Assembly: GCA_014904985.1 (NCBI GenBank)
Contig: MU129047.1
Span: forward strand, 74,919 to 138,918
Length of the DNA stretch: 64,000 nt
Origin: Hydnum rufescens UP504
Lineage: Eukaryota > Basidiomycota > Agaricomycetes > Cantharellales > Hydnaceae
Reading direction: 5' to 3'
The notes under the pieces were generated by a model. The model was not told the DNA's origin. It ran no database searches and saw only the letters and a program-made list of their open reading frames with translations. The position numbers were made by a program, and so were the translations under genes. Of this stretch, positions 11,324-22,783 are shown piece after piece. The first letter of the stretch is position 1; every line of letters starts with the position of its first letter.

Positions 11324-12747
11324 CTACAATGCTGGCCATTCCTCTTTCTTGAGGTCGAATTCGGGCTCCGGTAGATCCGCCACGTCGACTGGAACTTCCA
11401 ATGGGACCAAGTCATCCAGCCCAAACAGCTCCATAGTATTCTTCCATGCTGCCTCACTCACAGCCTCAATCGTCTCTTCCCTGAGTGTGGCAATGGCCCA
11501 AGCGACCCCACCTATGGCGCAGGGCTCGTTCCGGCCTTTGACGGTCTGGCCCACCTGGAATTTTTCGGGTCGACAAGATGGCGGAAAGAAAAGTGCAGAG
11601 AGGGAGGCGGGGAGAGAGGCGAGGGGAGTTTTGGATGCGTGACTTGAGGTCATCGTGCACCAGGGGGCATCTGAGACAGTTACGTCGGGAGACAGTACGA
11701 GTCATTACTGAGGAAGGAATTGAGAAAGAACACTGGTCGCGAACCGGTTTCAAGCATAAGACGATCTAGCGGGATCGATTTCGTCGTTTCCATATTTTCT
11801 TTAGTTTTCAATCCGCATCCATTCACGCTTTTATAGGACGGTACCTCAACCTCAGCGAGCCTTTCCCTTTGATGATGGGTATTCAGCGTTACCTGATGTG
11901 AAAACCCATTGCGACCTTGGGTGCGAGGCTTCAATGACCCATGCAACTCGCACAGAGACCTTATTGAAGTCTCACCAGCTCGTTCACCTCCTCTAGTGTC
12001 CCAGTAAAGCTATGGACAACGCCACCTCTTGCCCCCAGGTCACGGCCGCCATTCTTCGAGAACCCCTCTTCGGTCAATATCCTGACAAAATCCGGGTGTG
12101 CTGCACGAGAATGCAAGAATAACGGAAGGCGGTATTTCTTCGCGAGTGAGAGTTGCGAGCGGAAATGGGTCTGTTGGGTTGCTTTATCGGCAAAATGGAG
12201 CCGGTCATAATCTAACAATGGTCATAATATTCCACACGGTGACTAGCGCATGAGGTTAAATTTTGCAAATGCGCAAATGAGCGCACCTAGTCCGCATTCT
12301 CCTATTGCCACGGCCCGACCCTTCCCCTCCAAGTGGGAATGAATTAGTTTATCCAGAGCATCGAGGTACGCAGCAGGGCCTCCCCTATAATCTTCGAATT
12401 CCTTGGAACGTGTGGGATGACATCCAGCCGTCGCGTACAATCCTATCAGCACACCTAAGAAATCGCGAACAGTTGGAAAGAGAGGCATCGTTGAAAATAC
12501 CAAATTCAGCGGCAAGCTTGAGAGCTCGCCTGGATTCATTCAGACTCCGCCTGTAATAATCATGGACTTGACGCCTGCAGCGGCAGATCGCTCGATCATA
12601 TGTCTCAGGTCATCTGAAGATGACCAGCTTCAGCGACGATTTACGGCGAGTAAAAAGGGCCTCCCTCGACTAACCAGGGTGCTTCCTCGTCCCTCGATGT
12701 ACCCCACGAAATACTGGATCAGTCAGGTTTACTCCGATGTCTGTCAT
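11324..12747 (-). CDS. TatD-family metal-dependent deoxyribonuclease (TATDN1-like)
   Basis: Predicted metal-dependent 3'-5' DNA exonuclease of the TatD family, a TIM-barrel hydrolase. The minus-strand start at 12747 gives [19 protein letters not shown]. Next come [19 protein letters not shown] in pieces, then [25 protein letters not shown] spliced to [10 protein letters not shown], the catalytic-region [38 protein letters not shown] and LDRLMLET. Splicing from a GT near 11746 to the AG near 11674 restores ETDAPW, the family's last metal/substrate motif, followed by the C-terminal exon ending at 11324 (EEWPAL). Several introns of about 50-80 nt are needed, and some internal joins are not base-exact here. 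The gene is convergent with the Ima1 gene and divergent from the PXB gene. Confidence 0.82.
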
Positions 12748-13331
12748 CAATTTAGGAAGCCTTGATTTCGCGCCCAGACACGAGAAAGCCCTCGATTTCC
12801 GAGGAGACACACGAACCGATAAACTTCAGCGAGGTCATCAGTGCTTGTTTGCTAATTGTGGCGGCCAGCGTGGTGCGCGAAATGCCGAAAATTTCTTCTC
12901 CTTGCCTGACATGAGAACGGTGAATAAGGCACAGCAGTGGCAGAGAACCACAGGAATATGCGTCTCCTAAGCATGGAGGGTACGCTCCCATTTTTACATT
13001 TATATCATCGAAATCGAAACTCGAATTTCTGCTCGTATCCGAACAAGACCTCGGTTAGCTAGGGCAAGAGCACATATCAAAACAAATCGTATATTTTCTT
13101 GTTCATTTTCCAAGGAGGGCATGATAAAGGCTTCATGTCCATCCATCAGACAATCGACTATCGGACTCAAAATGGCTGCACCGGCAGTATTAGACCACGA
13201 GGATCGGGTAAGCATTGTGGCTAGTGAGGCTTTACTAGATCAAAAAGTCCATCAAAAAGTCCATCCTTGGTCCTGACGACCATATGACATCTGCTTGATC
13301 ATTCTCTTGTGCTCTCTCGGCCTTCACCTCG
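12748..13331. promoter_or_regulatory. Divergent promoter region, TatD gene / PXB gene
   Basis: Start-to-start interval of about 580 bp between oppositely oriented genes. A direct repeat of AAAAAGTCCATC lies at 13239-13262. Short open frames (e.g. 12752-12991 minus) show no family resemblance and may be 5' leader. Confidence 0.35.
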
Positions 13332-16300
13332 ATGTCAGTTCCCGTGGACACTAACGGTGATACCAATGTTAGCGGTGCGAACTGGGTTTTTCGAAAGAAA
13401 CCGACGGATGTCGGTGATAGCGTGCATCGCGCAAATTGCGACCAGGCGGATAAATCGGTGCTCTCTGTGCTATTCACCCCGCAAGGCCTTGCAAGTGAGG
13501 CCAGTGATCATACGATCGACTGTGCACTCTCCGAAGTGCAGACGCATTATATTTTGCAGTCTATCATTGCCTTCGAAATGCATCGCGAATGGTCTGGTCT
13601 GGCGTGTCTGGGTGGCCTCACCAAGTATGGTATTCCGTACGAATCAGCGATAACGGCCACGATCTCACCACATACGAACGGCGGCGCGTCGCCAGGATTT
13701 AATCCAGCGGCGATCCCTGACCCACACCTCCTTCGCCTCTTGTTTCGCCAACATATCCTGACATTTCCCGGAACAGACATTGCTCCCCGAAAGTACTGGA
13801 CCAAGCGAATCCAGCCTTGGTTTGATGGCATGGCATTGCTTGGCCTCTCCACGTCGATAGAGCGTGGGGTGCCAACAAAGAGACAGCAACTTTCTTTTCT
13901 CCTCACTCGACTCGTAGGGACCTACTTTTCTCGTGGAATCGGTGTTGTGTCCCCGAATTCGGTCTCCACACTAGGACAAGAATCGGCCGCAAGGCCCGGA
14001 GACAAGGAGACAAACGCTGTCGATGAGGTATTTCCTGGAATGGGCCCCCAAGGCTGTTACATCGGGGTAGTCGATGCTCCAAATCAGAAGAATATGTTCA
14101 TCGTGGCCTCACAGAAGAAAGGAGAGAAAATGATGTTCGTTCTCCATTCCCAGAATGCATTTGAGACCTTGGCCAGAGAGGTTAGAACACCTAGTCCCAT
14201 GTCGTCGTTGTCCTCCCTGTTTAAACTTTTGAAATTAATTTCGTGCAGCTTCAGAATCTGACTAGAGATTGTTCGATTCACCTACCCATATACAATCGGA
14301 TCCATTATTCTGCCAATACGGTCGCGGTTCACCTTCAGACATATATCCGCGCAGCCTTTGCACTTGGGTCACAATTGTCCGCTGGGGCCTCCGTCAAACT
14401 CGATGCCTTTCTCACCAATGGCGTTAAGGAGTTATCCTCCAAAGAAAAGTCCTCTGCGAGACAAGCCATTCGAGAGCAAGATGCGAAATTGCTGCCACTT
14501 CATCGGGCGTGGATTGCCTCCGGAAAGAAAGTCGATGGTGCGTGAGTATTCGTATGCAATTCCCTTTACTTTAGCTGACATGGCCGTCCAGAAATACAAG
14601 GAGCTTGGCGTGAATGGATAGCCCATTTGATCAAAGATCGTTAGTTTATATGTCTCTACAGTAGTGCCTCCCATTAATTGTGAGTTGAACAACAGCCAAG
14701 GGATTGGATACAACTTGGGAGATGCTAGCCACAGGTACACATCGTTTTAATAAACCCTGACAGCCAGTCACAATCTAATCACTCGCAGAAAAATGTACGA
14801 ATCTTCCCCCCCCGGGAGCAGCTGTGCATCAAAAAGGCCGCCATCTGGGTGGCTGATGTCCTTCATGGATTGTTCGTTACTGGACCCAATGCCAAGGAAT
14901 TGAATTCCTGGGTACGGTGGATTTTGGCCTTAGTGCCCTGGTGGCCTTTGAGGCAGGCTAGTTCTTGATTCGATTGAAGCCTTACATCCTCGTTCTCCAG
15001 CTCACGGTTTTATCTAGCTGCTTCGTATCACTGATCCTTCCAAGATGATCGCCGCACTGCTCTCGCTCATCCTCGCTCGTCCTTTCGGGACACAATCCTT
15101 GCTCCAGCGCCTCGTGTCATCTATGTTTGGTTCGCAGGCTTCGCGATGTCGCAAGGAAGCCAAGATTGTGGAGCACAAAATCGTCGAAGAAGCGGGGACC
15201 GAACAGGGGCGACAGTGGTTCAATGCTATCAACGAGTACGTGTTCAAGACGTCTCTTGACGAACGCGAGGCAATGCGAGCCCGGCCGCACAACCTGGCGA
15301 GCATCTTGTTTCCTTAATTACTGGCGCCGATACGATTTCGTCTTCCCTGGTACATCATTTGCAAAAACTTCTCTCGTTGCTCTCTATGAGCAGGGATTAT
15401 GACTCGCTCATCCAGTTCTGTTCGTCCCCACCATTGGTGAAGGTTATCAAGGATACTTTGTCTGTGGTGCTCTATGGCCCACTTACCGAGTGGAGCAAAG
15501 TGTGTCGGTTGAACGACCGCGTGTACGATCTGCAGATCTTTCTGGATGACTTGGTTAATACAGCACGAGGCGAGGACAAGAGTAGGTTGTTTTCTCGACT
15601 CTGGAGATGCTCGTCCAACTTGACGGTTTTTTTTTCTCTTTCGCACGCTGCCAGGCAACACTGCCTTTATTGCTCTTGCGGAACGGCATCAACAGAGCCT
15701 CTATTTCTTGTTTCATGTTAGTCCCAAATATATTTTCCGCCCAACTGTTATTTATTAATGAGCATAATTCAAAATCAGGAGGCCCATGTTAAAGGAGGGA
15801 ATCTAATGGACGTGAGCTAGTCCACATCATCCCGCTTGCGTATCCGACGCAGTCTGACCAGTTCCCATCTTTACTCTCCAATAGCCTCTCCGCGAGTGGT
15901 GCAGGAGGGCCCTTAAATACATGCGATCGTCGTCCCTAGATCTCCTAACGGCAGACTCCCTCAAGCGCAAGTAGATATTGAAAGACTGGTATCTCACGCC
16001 TCGGTAAACCGGGAGGTCCTGATTCGTGAAGTGGATGAAATCATTCACTGGGCGAAATGGAGGAAGCTGCGCTGGCACATCCGGATGCGAAGGAATGTGC
16101 TGATGGAGCGGGGCGCTGTGGGCTTGGCGCAGCGTGTAGATGTGGATGAGATCATCCAATTCGCGTCGAGGGTTCTTGGGGTGGAAACTCAAGAGGAAAC
16201 CGCCAGCGACTCTATAGAGATGGACGAATCTGGTGCTAGTATCGCGTCGTCCCCGACCGCGGCACAGGATACGCTCCGTGATCATTATTCATGGGGTGAG

Positions 16301-16598
16301 TGAGACCGATCTTCCTTCCCTTCGTGCTGCTGCTACCGGTACGAACTCGGAGGTCATGTCGCTGATACTCTTCCTCGATCTATCACCCATAGCTTGGTTT
16401 TCAGACCCCGCATTCAGCCGTATGCTCGATGAAGCACTATCTACGGGATCTCTTCCCCGACAGCCTGGACCCACCCCGCCTCGACCTACCGAACTGCGCA
16501 AGCTCGTTGCGCCCTTCTTGCAGAGCATTGAAAGTCAACTTTCGAAAGCACATGATATCTCGGAGGAGAGGATCAGGAATGGTCCAGCCTGTCGTTGA
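13332..16598 (+). CDS. PXB / DUF3818 family membrane-trafficking protein
   Basis: Large fungal protein of the class that joins a PXB domain, a PX-type lipid-binding region and DUF3818. Such proteins bind phosphoinositide membranes and are linked to endosomal trafficking. The first exon (13332 to about 14190) has the PXB-like block HLLRLLFRQHILTFPGTDIAP, then RKYWTKRIQPWFDGMALLGL and a KRQQLSFLLTRLVGTYFSRG helix. Later exons carry LQTYIRAAFALGSQLSAGAS (near 14330), the DUF3818-like LLSLILARPFGTQSLLQRL (near 15060), VIKDTLSVVLYGPLTEWSKV (near 15440), FIALAERHQQSLYFL (near 15660) and the acidic/basic REVDEIIHWAKWRKLRWHIR (near 16010). The C-terminal exon ends at 16598. Intron joins are approximate, and the PX core itself is not clearly visible. 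The 5' start could be shorter. Confidence 0.65.
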
Positions 16599-16739
16599 AG
16601 TTTATTTGTGAGATTTGAGGTTCGGTTGTGCCTCGGCGCTGCGGCTTTATCTACGTGTGCGAGTAGTACTTCATACCATATGTTGTATGTCTACCAAAAA
16701 GAACCATCCACAGTCTGCCTATATTTTCTAATTTTTACC

Positions 16740-17160
16740 GAGTTCCCTCAGACACTTTCGGTGGCTGGATCATTCCATTCGCCTCGCCCCCTCTTCTCTC
16801 GACCACTCCAATGACCGATACATATAAAACCGGAGAACTTGGCGCATCACAAAGTTGCAACCGATATCAGAGTATCTACATAATCCCCGTTTTCGCCCAC
16901 TTTCCCAATTAACTGTGATCGTCGACGGATCACAGGATCCCTTGCAGTTCTATTACAACGCGACCCGGTTGTGCCTTTTCCAAACCGCCATCAACGATTT
17001 ATGAATCCACCTCAGACCGGAACGTCGCGAGCTGCTATTCAAGCGCATGTGAGCGTCAATTGCACCACTGACTTTCATTTCTTGCGACTCACACAAAAGC
17101 AGGGTGCCTTGCAGTTGACAACAATTACGGGGGCTCAATGCTGGTAGGCGCCGAGCGTTA
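16740..17160. repeat. Dispersed ~420-bp TATA-containing segment, copy 1
   Basis: Shares order and sequence with 20080-20470. Common landmarks are TTCCCTCAGA, TTCCATTC-CCTCGCC, the TATA-like CATATAAA followed by CCGGAG, TACAAAGTTGCA, GACGGATCACAGG, GCGAATCCACCT-like text and CAATTGCACCA. It starts just after the PXB gene's end. No frame is kept between the two copies, so it looks like a promoter/5' leader segment rather than an exon. Confidence 0.6.
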
Positions 17161-17390
17161 ACGTTCTGCAGGAAGTATTTTGGCAATACCTTTTTTCAGT
17201 AGTGAATTCTGTGAAATCGAACTAGGTCTATTTGGTCATGTGCACCCCCCACGTTCTCAGATGTTGGGACTTGGAATTGTATGTTGAATCCCCACAGTCG
17301 GGGTACTTCAAATTTTTCGGGTAAACTACTGAGAATTACGCCAGCATATTACAGTATTGTATCTCTGGGCTATTTATCTCTATGATGAAA
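17161..17390 (-). repeat. Diverged single arm of the 28.2-29.45 kb inverted repeat
   Basis: Read on the minus strand it resembles the right arm at 29090-29440: a CTGCAG|AACG acceptor-like junction, then GCTCGGCGCCTACC and TTGTTGTCAACTGCAA. On the plus side TTGTATCTCTGGGC matches TTGTATCTCTAGAC of the left arm. A third diverged relative is at 23090-23440. Confidence 0.5.
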
Positions 17391-19490
17391 CAATGTGAAT
17401 GGGGGGGCACACCCGAGACCCCCAGTAATATGAGGGGAACAAGCTAATGAAGCATATCCAAACCCCAAACCTTGAGCCTCAACATTGCTTAGTCATCGGG
17501 GTCGCTTGCATTTGGCGAAACAGTACTCTGAACCCCAGCAAACCAAACCTTTGACTGACCATGATAGAAAGCAGATAATTGAACAGCATGACAAACGTAG
17601 GTGGCATCCAATGCATACCTTCTCTTTGATGTCCACATCATTCTGTACCACCTCTCTGGACATATTTATTGGTGCAGCCTGCAGTCTCTCTTCCTAGAAA
17701 AAGGAAAAGTTCCAATCAGTGTTGGTTGGTGTCACCTCATCCCCTTGACATCATATGGGTCAAGATATATCCATTGAGACATACATTTCCAGGATCCCCC
17801 ACATTCCACCACATTCTCTTTTTGATTGAGAGGCTGATTAGTTCAATGGGGCTTGGTGTATCAAGCCTTGCCCGGAGTCCCGTTCGCATGTGTAGACTAC
17901 AAGGTCAAAATAAGTCCGGCATCAGGTAGACATATGACAATTATAGGGACATACTTGGTGAGCATGGTGATGGAATAATCCCACCCATTGGCTAGAACAG
18001 ACCAGGGAATTAGTCTAGAGATATGCTCATTCCCAAATGACCAGGAACTGTAATCTACCATGCTGGTAGCCAATAGAATAAATGATGACCTGTGTTTAGG
18101 CAACTATCCCCATAATTGGTTATTATCATACCAAAAAATGAAAGGAAATCACTGAAATGCACCACCAGAAGGACACATGCCAGAATACTGGTGACCAAGC
18201 CTGTACTAATTGTGTACAATACCATATGGTTGAGTACAGAATCAGTCCTGGTCATAGAACAGTGCATGAGATATTAATCAGACAAAGGGAGCCATTTAGT
18301 ACATGCATATGGAATTGTAGATGTATCAGGATACACACTTCTGGAGCCCAGTCCGCCGATGTCGCAATATGAGACACATACATGTTGTAATCACAATATC
18401 TGCAATTGCCTGAATCCACCATGTGCCAGCAGAGGCATGTGTGCATGTGTTAGAAACAAGGCAGATAGATTATGGCTGAAACACACTTGAGTACTGATCC
18501 ATGCCAGATATAACCATGTCCCATGATTCTCTAGCACTTTAGATTTTGAAATAATGATCCTAGAACATTGAGATACAACCAAATCAGGCCAATAAGTTGT
18601 TAGCTGTGACCTCACCAAAGAGAATACAAGGATACATACACTTTGATGGAGGAGACTGCAGCACACATAAATATAAATTTGATTGGAATACAATGAGTCA
18701 TGATCCATTAAGGATACATATGAAGATGAGTACTAACCAAAACCAAATCCTAGCACAGGAGGGCAGGACAGATGAAGCACATCATAAAGGAATGGTGATT
18801 GGGCAAGACTAACCAAACTGAATGAACACAAGGACTTGCTACAAAATCATAGTGCATGGCTTTCAGACTGATATATTAAGACATACAGGCCACAACATAC
18901 CACAAACACTCCTATATAGAGATTGGCACTCACTACAGAAACCAAAGGGAATCATGAATATGTTCTTCAATAAGGATATGTGGCAGGACCCACAAGAATA
19001 GACACAATGCACAAGGAATGTCTGCACAGTGACTGATGCACAGATCTAAAAGTAAATAGTGTGAAGTCAAGATAAGGGCATCCACAACAAGAACTGGTTT
19101 AATACTCACTGAACTGACTTGAAATGTTGTGAATTCCCTATAGATATGCAGTGATTTCATAGATACAGGGGATTGTTAGGGGAAACAATGGTCAAGAGCA
19201 GCAATGGATCCTGAGTGCACCATGCTGAGTGATCCAGAGTCAAAGGATTACTGTAATATGTGACAGTCCACCAATATGAAGACTGGATACCACATCCACT
19301 GTATAACATACAAGTTATCAGACAACTGTAAGCCCCACAGTAATTCCTAGCAGCAGTTGAAAAGTACAGAAAACTTGAAGGGAATACCAACAGTTGAAAG
19401 GCTTGCAGAGTCCTTTACAATGGAAGATGAGGACCATGCCTTAAAAGATAAGGGGTATATGACACTCACCATAAAAAGCCCACCTGAGAA
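17391..19490. other. CpG-poor, AT-rich block without supportable genes
   Basis: Almost no CpG, many TG/CA dinucleotides, and short open frames only. The abrupt return of CpG at about 19500 marks a sharp compositional edge. It is probably the remains of an old, methylated insertion. No LTR or terminal repeat was identified. Confidence 0.45.
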
Positions 19491-19512
19491 AGGGATAGAT
19501 AATGGGGGATGA

Positions 19513-19797
19513 GTGCGCACTTCAAGGGAAGAAGGAGAGACATACCGCCAGTTTCAGCGGCCTCCGGTCATTTTTGAAGGCACGATAATAACTAGATGTC
19601 TGGATAGTGAGGACACCAAAGCATCTGACAAACACATTCAGTCAGCACTGTCGTGGGCACCCTTAAGGCTGGAGGAGACCGACAAAGCATTGAGGAGGTT
19701 ACCAATTAACGAGCCACCCAAGATGCTGTCTATGGGGACCCCCATGATGAAGACAAAGAGGAAGAACGGCGGATCAGGGGACGAAATGGAAGCTTAA
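19513..19797 (+). CDS. Unrecognised terminal exon or small ORF
   Basis: An open frame of 94 codons at the start of a CpG-containing block, ending at TAA 19795-19797 with the basic, glycine-containing tail KTKRKNGGSGDEMEA. It contains PPVIFEGTIITRCLD and LSWAPLRLEETDKALRRLP. I do not recognise it. The opposite strand also reads with few stops (MGVPIDSILGGSLIGNLLNA), so the coding strand is not certain. It could be the last exon of a gene whose 5' part was replaced by the CpG-poor block to the left. Confidence 0.3.
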   Translation: MRTSREEGETYRQFQRPPVIFEGTIITRCLDSEDTKASDKHIQSALSWAPLRLEETDKALRRLPINEPPKMLSMGTPMMKTKRKNGGSGDEMEA

Positions 19798-21831
19798 ATC
19801 TGGCTAGACATGAGTTCATTCGTTAGAACTGATTGCGAAGGCTAAATGAAGTGTCAGTAGACGGTGATCCGAGGATGATTGGGCGGCTCGACAGATCGTA
19901 ATAATTCCCCACGTTACCTACATTGTGCACGATAGATCAACAACAGAATTAACGACGAAAGGGGTCTGGATCCGGCATAATCCGTGTCCTCATTTACTTC
20001 CATTACGGGTAGACCAAAAAGGGTGCAGACAGATCCAGGTTCTCCCAATAAAGCGGTGAGATTCTTCTGGAGAGCTGTAGTCGTCAAGTTCCCTCAGAGG
20101 GCGGCTAAGTCATTCCATTCACCTCGCCACCAATAAGCGATGCATATAAATGCCGGAGGAATCGGGGCATTACAAAGTTGCAGCGGATATCACTGGCAGT
20201 GTATCTAAATAATCCACGACTGACGCGGATACCCTACCGCCCACCAATCAACCACGGTAATAGACGGATCACAGGCTTGCACAGGATCCCCTTCAGTTCT
20301 TTTACAGCCGAATCCGATTAGACCTGCTTCCAGACCGTTAATGGCGATTTTGCGAATCCACCTGAAATGAGAAAGTCACGACCTGTTGTTCAAAAGGTGG
20401 ACCAGCATGGCGAACTACATCAATTGCACCATTGAGTTCAATCCCTTACGACTCGCATGGCAACAGGCTGCCTCTCCAACGGACGTATAACGAGCAGCAC
20501 TTGTCCCTAGAGAATATATAAGGACGGTGAACGGTCATCAGCTGGGGGCTGGGGTGAATCTGGGTGATATACAGGAGGAGTAGGAAGCGTAGATACACAT
20601 CCTCGTACGTTACTTTGGATATTAAATCCAGAGCGAAACCTTGAGATTTTCAAGAAATCCTTGGTTGTTAGGGTCGGGGTTTTAAGCGCCAACGTTACAT
20701 AAGAGATAATACCACGCGGAGATCACAAATAGGATCTGTATACAGTACCGCGTAGCTATAGGCGAGGTTCTCAGAGTGTGTCTACAAGCACTAAGTCTGT
20801 ACAGTGGGTAACTGGTCGAGGTGTTGTATCAATAGGAAAGGGGCTAGGGGTTATTGCACTTAGCATAACTGTCAAACAAGTTCAGAATGAGTCAAACTCA
20901 GTTCACAGTTTGTCTCAAGGCTTTAGGCATGTACTCACTCATCCCCTGGAGCGAGCTCTGGGTCCATTGTACTGGTGATACCACACCAACCCTGCCACCC
21001 CAAGTACAACAGAGTCAGGGGCAACCAGCGGACTCATACAAAATGTGAGTGAGGCTATCCACTCATTTCTTGCGCGCCGCAGCGGAAAAAACTTTCTGTA
21101 GCTTTCCAGGAACAATCTACATCACACGATCACTAAAAGTATGTTCCGCGATACGGATTTAGAATCGAGCACAACCTACTGGAGAAGATGGACAACAGAA
21201 ATGAAATGGAAGAGGACAACTGTTCAGGGAGCCATACGGAGGAAATTTTAGGAAGTTTCTGAGGATTCGAAGTGATATATCAGCATTTGTGATAACATGG
21301 GTCGGACACCATAACGGGCCTGAAGTGCACGTGGGAAGAGGGATTGAATTCGGCATCTGTATATGGATTTCATAAACGGTCATGAAACGGTGAAATATAC
21401 CAGTCAGTCTGATGGGGGTACTGTGCCCCCCAAATGTAGCGACTCGCTTCGGTCACAAACACCCGGATCTCAATGGGCCTCAGGGGCCTGCTTTCAGGCC
21501 ACCGACTTTCAGGCAATGATTTCTCTGGGTTATTTGGACTCAACTTGACAGCTCGGGGTCGATTTTGTCGCCTTGTATCGGACTTGGGGGGCGGCTAAAG
21601 CGTGCGAGTGGTGACAATATGGCTTCTCGGCGTTCCCACTTCGAAATTCATTATTTGGGAAGCATGGATGTGGGAAGTGCTATTCTGGACATATTGATAG
21701 ATTAAAAGTTACGTAAATTGGTCGAACTTGCTTGTTCACGGTTTCGAGCTACCGGGAATGATGGGGTCGCACCGTTGGGAGGAAATAGCAGGGACTAAGA
21801 GTGAGAGCCGGGGCACAGGACGAGCCGCCCT
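19798..21831. other. Flank of the first divergent gene pair
   Basis: No gene supportable. Segment 21220-21700 is paralogous to 29540-30130. It shares ATTGAATTCGGCATCTGTAT-like text, CCCCCCAAATGTAG, GGGCCTGCTTTCAGGCC and AGTTACGTAAATTGGTCGA. This defines the 3' flank of the leftward gene in both pairs. Confidence 0.5.
20080..20500. repeat. Dispersed ~420-bp TATA-containing segment, copy 2
   Basis: Counterpart of 16740-17160, diverged by substitutions and small indels. It carries the GCATATAAATGCCGGAG box near 20142. It lies 3.3 kb from copy 1, with an unrelated CpG-poor block between them. Confidence 0.6.
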
Positions 21832-22783
21832 CTACAGTGGTCCTTCATATACACCGGGAATCCAATTTAGCCCAAGCGCCGAACAATCGTCAGGAGTATT
21901 AGTGTCACCTGCGACCTCAGCCGAGCTTGCTGTTCCGCCTACACCGGTCTCTATAGAGGCATGAAGGAGGGAATGACAATGACGTTTGAAACCACTCACC
22001 AATCTCAATATGATAAGATTCTTGTCGCGAATTGATCAGGGTGTCAATGGCGCCGACGCTTCCACCACGTCCCGCGATCGCGATCTTTGTAATCCCTGTG
22101 CACGGCCATAACGAGAGAGTGGGGTGGTAAGGAGGCTGGTTGCCAAACGCGAACAAACCTTGCGACTCACCCGAGTTCACCAGGTCAATTATTGGCCTCT
22201 CGTTGATATAACCAACATCGCCAGCGTCTCCGCCAATGGCGACGGGGCCCTGGGCAGATCCTCCACTACCGGTTTCTGTCGTATAGGGTTGAACAATTTG
22301 GTACATGTAACTTAGGGGAGGGTATTTTACTTATTCTCAGCGTAACCACAGGATAGTCGTGGTTCGGCATAATTGCAGGGGGCGGGGATGGAACAAGCAC
22401 CGGTGGAGATTGTCTGGATCGAGTGTGATCCGAGGACTCAACGCGAAGCAGGACTAGGGAAGATTCCTCAGAAGGCTGGACCAGAGGTGGGGGCTCGGCA
22501 GAATCAAGGGGACCCTTTACTGCCGAAAATCGAGGGAAGGCAATTGCTTTGAAGAGAGCTGGACGAATCGGCGTGGACCTAAGATGGGAGAAGTGTCGGT
22601 TGGTTGAGAAAGGTTGACTCCTGAGGAGTTCGTACTTAGAAGAGCCTTGGTCAGTCGTTTGAATAAGCCTGAGCGGGCGTTGGAACCTATTTTTCGATGG
22701 GACATGTGCAGTCTTGAGGGATTAGAATGGGATGTACTGTCCACCATCTGGGAACGGGTTGCCAGTGTGAGTAGCGCCAGCAT
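21832..22783 (-). CDS. GGxGG-family gene, leftward member of pair A
   Basis: Multi-exon gene of an unnamed local family. The first exon reads MSHRKIGSNARSGLFKRLTK and ends at an AA|GTACGA donor. The next exon has PRRFVQLSSKQLPSLDF, then KGPLDSAEPPPLVQPSEESS and a proline-rich tail. The third has TGSGGSAQGPVAIGGDAGDV, then INERPIIDLVNSG|GTGAGT. The fourth reads ITKIAIAGRGGSVGAIDTL and IEI|GTGAGT. The last exon, ETGVGGTASSAEVAGDTNT, ends in WIPGVYEGPL and a stop at 21832. One base is missing near 22522 (TTTTCGGCAGTAAAG against TTTCTCTCCAGTAAAG at 63953), which breaks the frame between exons. The glycine motifs recall glycine-rich N-terminal regions seen in some Agaricomycete multidomain proteins, but no function can be assigned. 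It is divergent from the gene at 25580-26793. Confidence 0.6.
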
